DNA from: an uncultured Tenacibaculum sp.
GTDB lineage: Bacteria > Bacteroidota > Bacteroidia > Flavobacteriales > Flavobacteriaceae
Reading direction: 5' to 3'
Length of the DNA: 64,000 nucleotides
Assembly: GCF_947499065.1 (NCBI RefSeq)
Contig: NZ_CANMMT010000002.1
Location: 557,313 to 621,312, forward strand
The notes beneath the pieces are model-generated. The model worked only from the letters and a program-made list of their open reading frames with translations. It was not told where the DNA came from and searched no databases. Below, piece after piece: positions 62,509 to 64,000 of this stretch. Position 1 is the stretch's first letter. Every line of letters begins with the position of its first letter. A program made the translations under genes and the position numbers.

Positions 62509-63330
62509 ATGGCAGAAAAAGAAATGTCTTTTTTAGACCATCTTGAAGAATTAAGGTGGCATTTGGTAAGAAGTTTTGCTTCTATTTTTATAGTTGCTAT
62601 AATTATATTTATTAATATTAATTTTGTTTTTAACGAAATTTTATTAGCTCATTTAAAGCCAGACTTTGCTACCTACCAATTCTTTTGTAGAGTTTTTTCA
62701 GCTATTGGAATTGATAGTAGTTTTTGTAAAATAGAATTTGCACAAGAATTACAAGTTTTAAATCCTACTGAAGAATTAATGACAGGTATTTGGTCGTCAT
62801 TAATTTTAGGTTTTGTTATTGCTTTTCCATACATCTTATGGGAATTTTGGAGATTTGTTGCTCCTGGCTTACATAGTTCAGAAAGAAAAAAGTCTAGAGG
62901 TTTTATTTTTACTTCTTCTTTTTTATTCTTTTTAGGAGTATTATTCAGTTACTATGTAATTTTACCAATGTCGGTATACTTCTTTTATAATTTTTCTATT
63001 GGAGATGCTATTGTGAAAAACTTTAAATTAGGTGCATACATTAGTTTAATTACAAATACCTTGTTAGGTGTAGCTGTATTTTTCGAACTACCTGTAATCA
63101 TCTTTTTCTTAACTAAAATAGGGTTAGTAACCCCACAGTTTTTAAGAAAATACAGAAAACATGCATTGGTTCTTGTATTAATTTTATCGGCTATCATAAC
63201 ACCACCAGATGTTGCTAGTCAGGTAATTGTATCAGTACCAATTATGATTTTATATGAATTAAGTATTTATGTATCTCAATTTGTTATAAAAAAACAACAA
63301 AAAAATGTCACAAAAAGTCCAAGAGTTTAA
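62509..63330 (+). CDS. tatC: Sec-independent protein translocase TatC
   Basis: The 273-residue membrane protein has the TatC signature: MSFLDHLEELRWHLVRS at the start, ITPPDVASQVIVSVP near the end, and six membrane helices (near 20-40, 90-115, 130-160, 175-200, 215-235 and 238-260). The early Glu in DHLEELR contacts the twin-arginine signal. With TatA it exports folded proteins. It begins 1 bp after kdsD, and the next gene starts 26 bp before its end, so the three genes are an operon. Confidence 0.96.
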   Translation: MAEKEMSFLDHLEELRWHLVRSFASIFIVAIIIFININFVFNEILLAHLKPDFATYQFFCRVFSAIGIDSSFCKIEFAQELQVLNPTEELMTGIWSSLILGFVIAFPYILWEFWRFVAPGLHSSERKKSRGFIFTSSFLFFLGVLFSYYVILPMSVYFFYNFSIGDAIVKNFKLGAYISLITNTLLGVAVFFELPVIIFFLTKIGLVTPQFLRKYRKHALVLVLILSAIITPPDVASQVIVSVPIMILYELSIYVSQFVIKKQQKNVTKSPRV

Positions 63331-63652
63331 CGACTATAGAGCTAAAATGAATGATAAGATTTTAGCTTCTGATAATAAAGTAATCAAGCGTATTTTTAAC
63401 TTAGATACAAACGCGTACAAAGAAGGTCATTTATCTGTAAAAACTAAAGAATTATTAGGTTTAGTAGCTTCTGCGGTTTTACGTTGTGATGATTGTATAG
63501 CTTATCATTTAGAAAGTTCATACAAAAACGGTGTTTCTAAAGAAGAAATGATGGAAACAATGAGTATTGCTACATTAGTTGGTGGTACTATAGTAATTCC
63601 TCATTTAAGAAGAGCTGTTGAATTTTGGGAAGCACTAGAAGAAAACAGTTAA
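63305..63652 (+). CDS. AhpD-like carboxymuconolactone decarboxylase family protein
   Basis: The 115-residue protein matches the AhpD/CMD fold, with the redox CDDC at 61-64 followed by IAYHLESSYKNGVSKEEM and a GGTIVIPHLRRA helix. Members use the two cysteines and a nearby His to reduce peroxide-related substrates or act as disulfide carriers. It overlaps the end of tatC by 26 bp, so translation is coupled, and lies upstream of lptB. Confidence 0.9.
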   Translation: MSQKVQEFNDYRAKMNDKILASDNKVIKRIFNLDTNAYKEGHLSVKTKELLGLVASAVLRCDDCIAYHLESSYKNGVSKEEMMETMSIATLVGGTIVIPHLRRAVEFWEALEENS

Positions 63653-63727
63653 CAGATTATTAAGTCTTCTATTAGTAGTTTTACAGTACTTTCGTAAAAC
63701 TATTCAGAAATAAATTAGTTATAATTA

Positions 63728-64000
63728 ATGAAGTTAAGAGCAGATAACATACAAAAAGTTTACGGTAGTAGAAAAGTTGTAAAAGGGATATCTTTAGAGG
63801 TTGAGCAAGGAGAAATTATAGGTTTACTTGGTCCAAATGGAGCCGGTAAAACCACTTCTTTTTACATGATTGTAGGTATGATAAAACCTAATGAAGGTCA
63901 TATTTTCTTAGATGATGAAGAAATTACTACTGATGCTATGTACAAACGTGCTCAAAAAGGAATTGGTTATCTAGCTCAAGAAGCATCTGTTTTTAGAAAG
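63728..64000 (+). CDS. lptB: Lipopolysaccharide export ABC ATPase (5' part)
   Basis: The first 91 residues are present. MKLRADNIQKVYGSRKVVKG, Walker A GPNGAGKTT (35-43), FYMIVGMIKPNEGHI and the Q-loop-like GIGYLAQEASVFRK identify LptB, which powers LPS transport with LptFG. The window ends inside the gene. A -7-like TACTTTCG at 63687-63694 may be its promoter. Placement after kdsD and tatC is usual in Flavobacteriaceae and links Kdo synthesis with LPS export. Confidence 0.93.
   Translation, partial: MKLRADNIQKVYGSRKVVKGISLEVEQGEIIGLLGPNGAGKTTSFYMIVGMIKPNEGHIFLDDEEITTDAMYKRAQKGIGYLAQEASVFRK

Overview
The window is about 30% G+C, and its gene content and signals point to a member of the Flavobacteriaceae (Bacteroidota), probably marine and Tenacibaculum/Polaribacter-like; the genus is an inference. 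Supporting features are the fused LpxC/FabZ, the T9SS regulator PorX, DUF4258, GIN-domain (DUF2807) and DUF2798 proteins, many short lipoproteins, and promoters of the Bacteroidota type (TTG, 17-23 bp, TAnnTTTG).

Layout. 1-8.7 kb: accessory genes, mostly single-gene units: a TlpA-like lipoprotein, a DUF2200 protein, an AraC regulator next to a DUF2798 protein, three alpha/beta hydrolases, a guanylate kinase and a DUF4386 membrane protein. 8.7-15.4 kb: the most unusual region. Two lipoproteins share the same 365-residue N-terminus and the same upstream region (tandem duplication of about 1.25 kb) but carry divergent C-terminal HExxH metallopeptidase-like domains. Each is followed at once by a small exported protein, and further small exported proteins and a frameshifted gene lie beside them. 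This looks like a polymorphic effector/immunity array, and both promoter regions carry a tandem site matching the LytTR consensus. 15.4-24.4 kb: a repeat protein, tRNA-Lys, a carboxypeptidase-regulatory-domain protein, purL, a cytochrome P450 and a YegD-type Hsp70.

24.5-36.3 kb: a six-gene MacAB-like ABC export operon (HlyD adaptor, lipoprotein, ATPase, two FtsX-type permeases, GIN-domain protein) divergent from a sigma-54 activator and its histidine kinase. Next comes a 430-bp noncoding stretch carrying six copies of a TTAC-N4-GTAA palindrome ahead of an XRE regulator. Just after that gene is a run of perfect short hairpins with CCCC loops ending in a terminator, a candidate small RNA. 36.3-47.3 kb: core genes on the minus strand: fabG, an M16 peptidase, sucD, and HD phosphohydrolase-lpxD-lpxC/fabZ-lpxA-efp-second lpxD (lipid A synthesis).

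47.4-51.2 kb: porX, a DUF1287 protein, tsaE and alanine dehydrogenase. 51.2-58.1 kb: an OmpR-type two-component system divergent from a four-gene operon (stand-alone adenylation enzyme, membrane FAD/NAD oxidoreductase, enoyl-CoA hydratase, outer-membrane-like protein). Four 11-bp direct repeats lie between them, the expected operator layout for the neighbouring response regulator. 58.1-64 kb: DUF4258, a YdeI-family protein, a RecQ lacking its zinc cysteines, then kdsD, tatC, an AhpD-like protein and the start of lptB.
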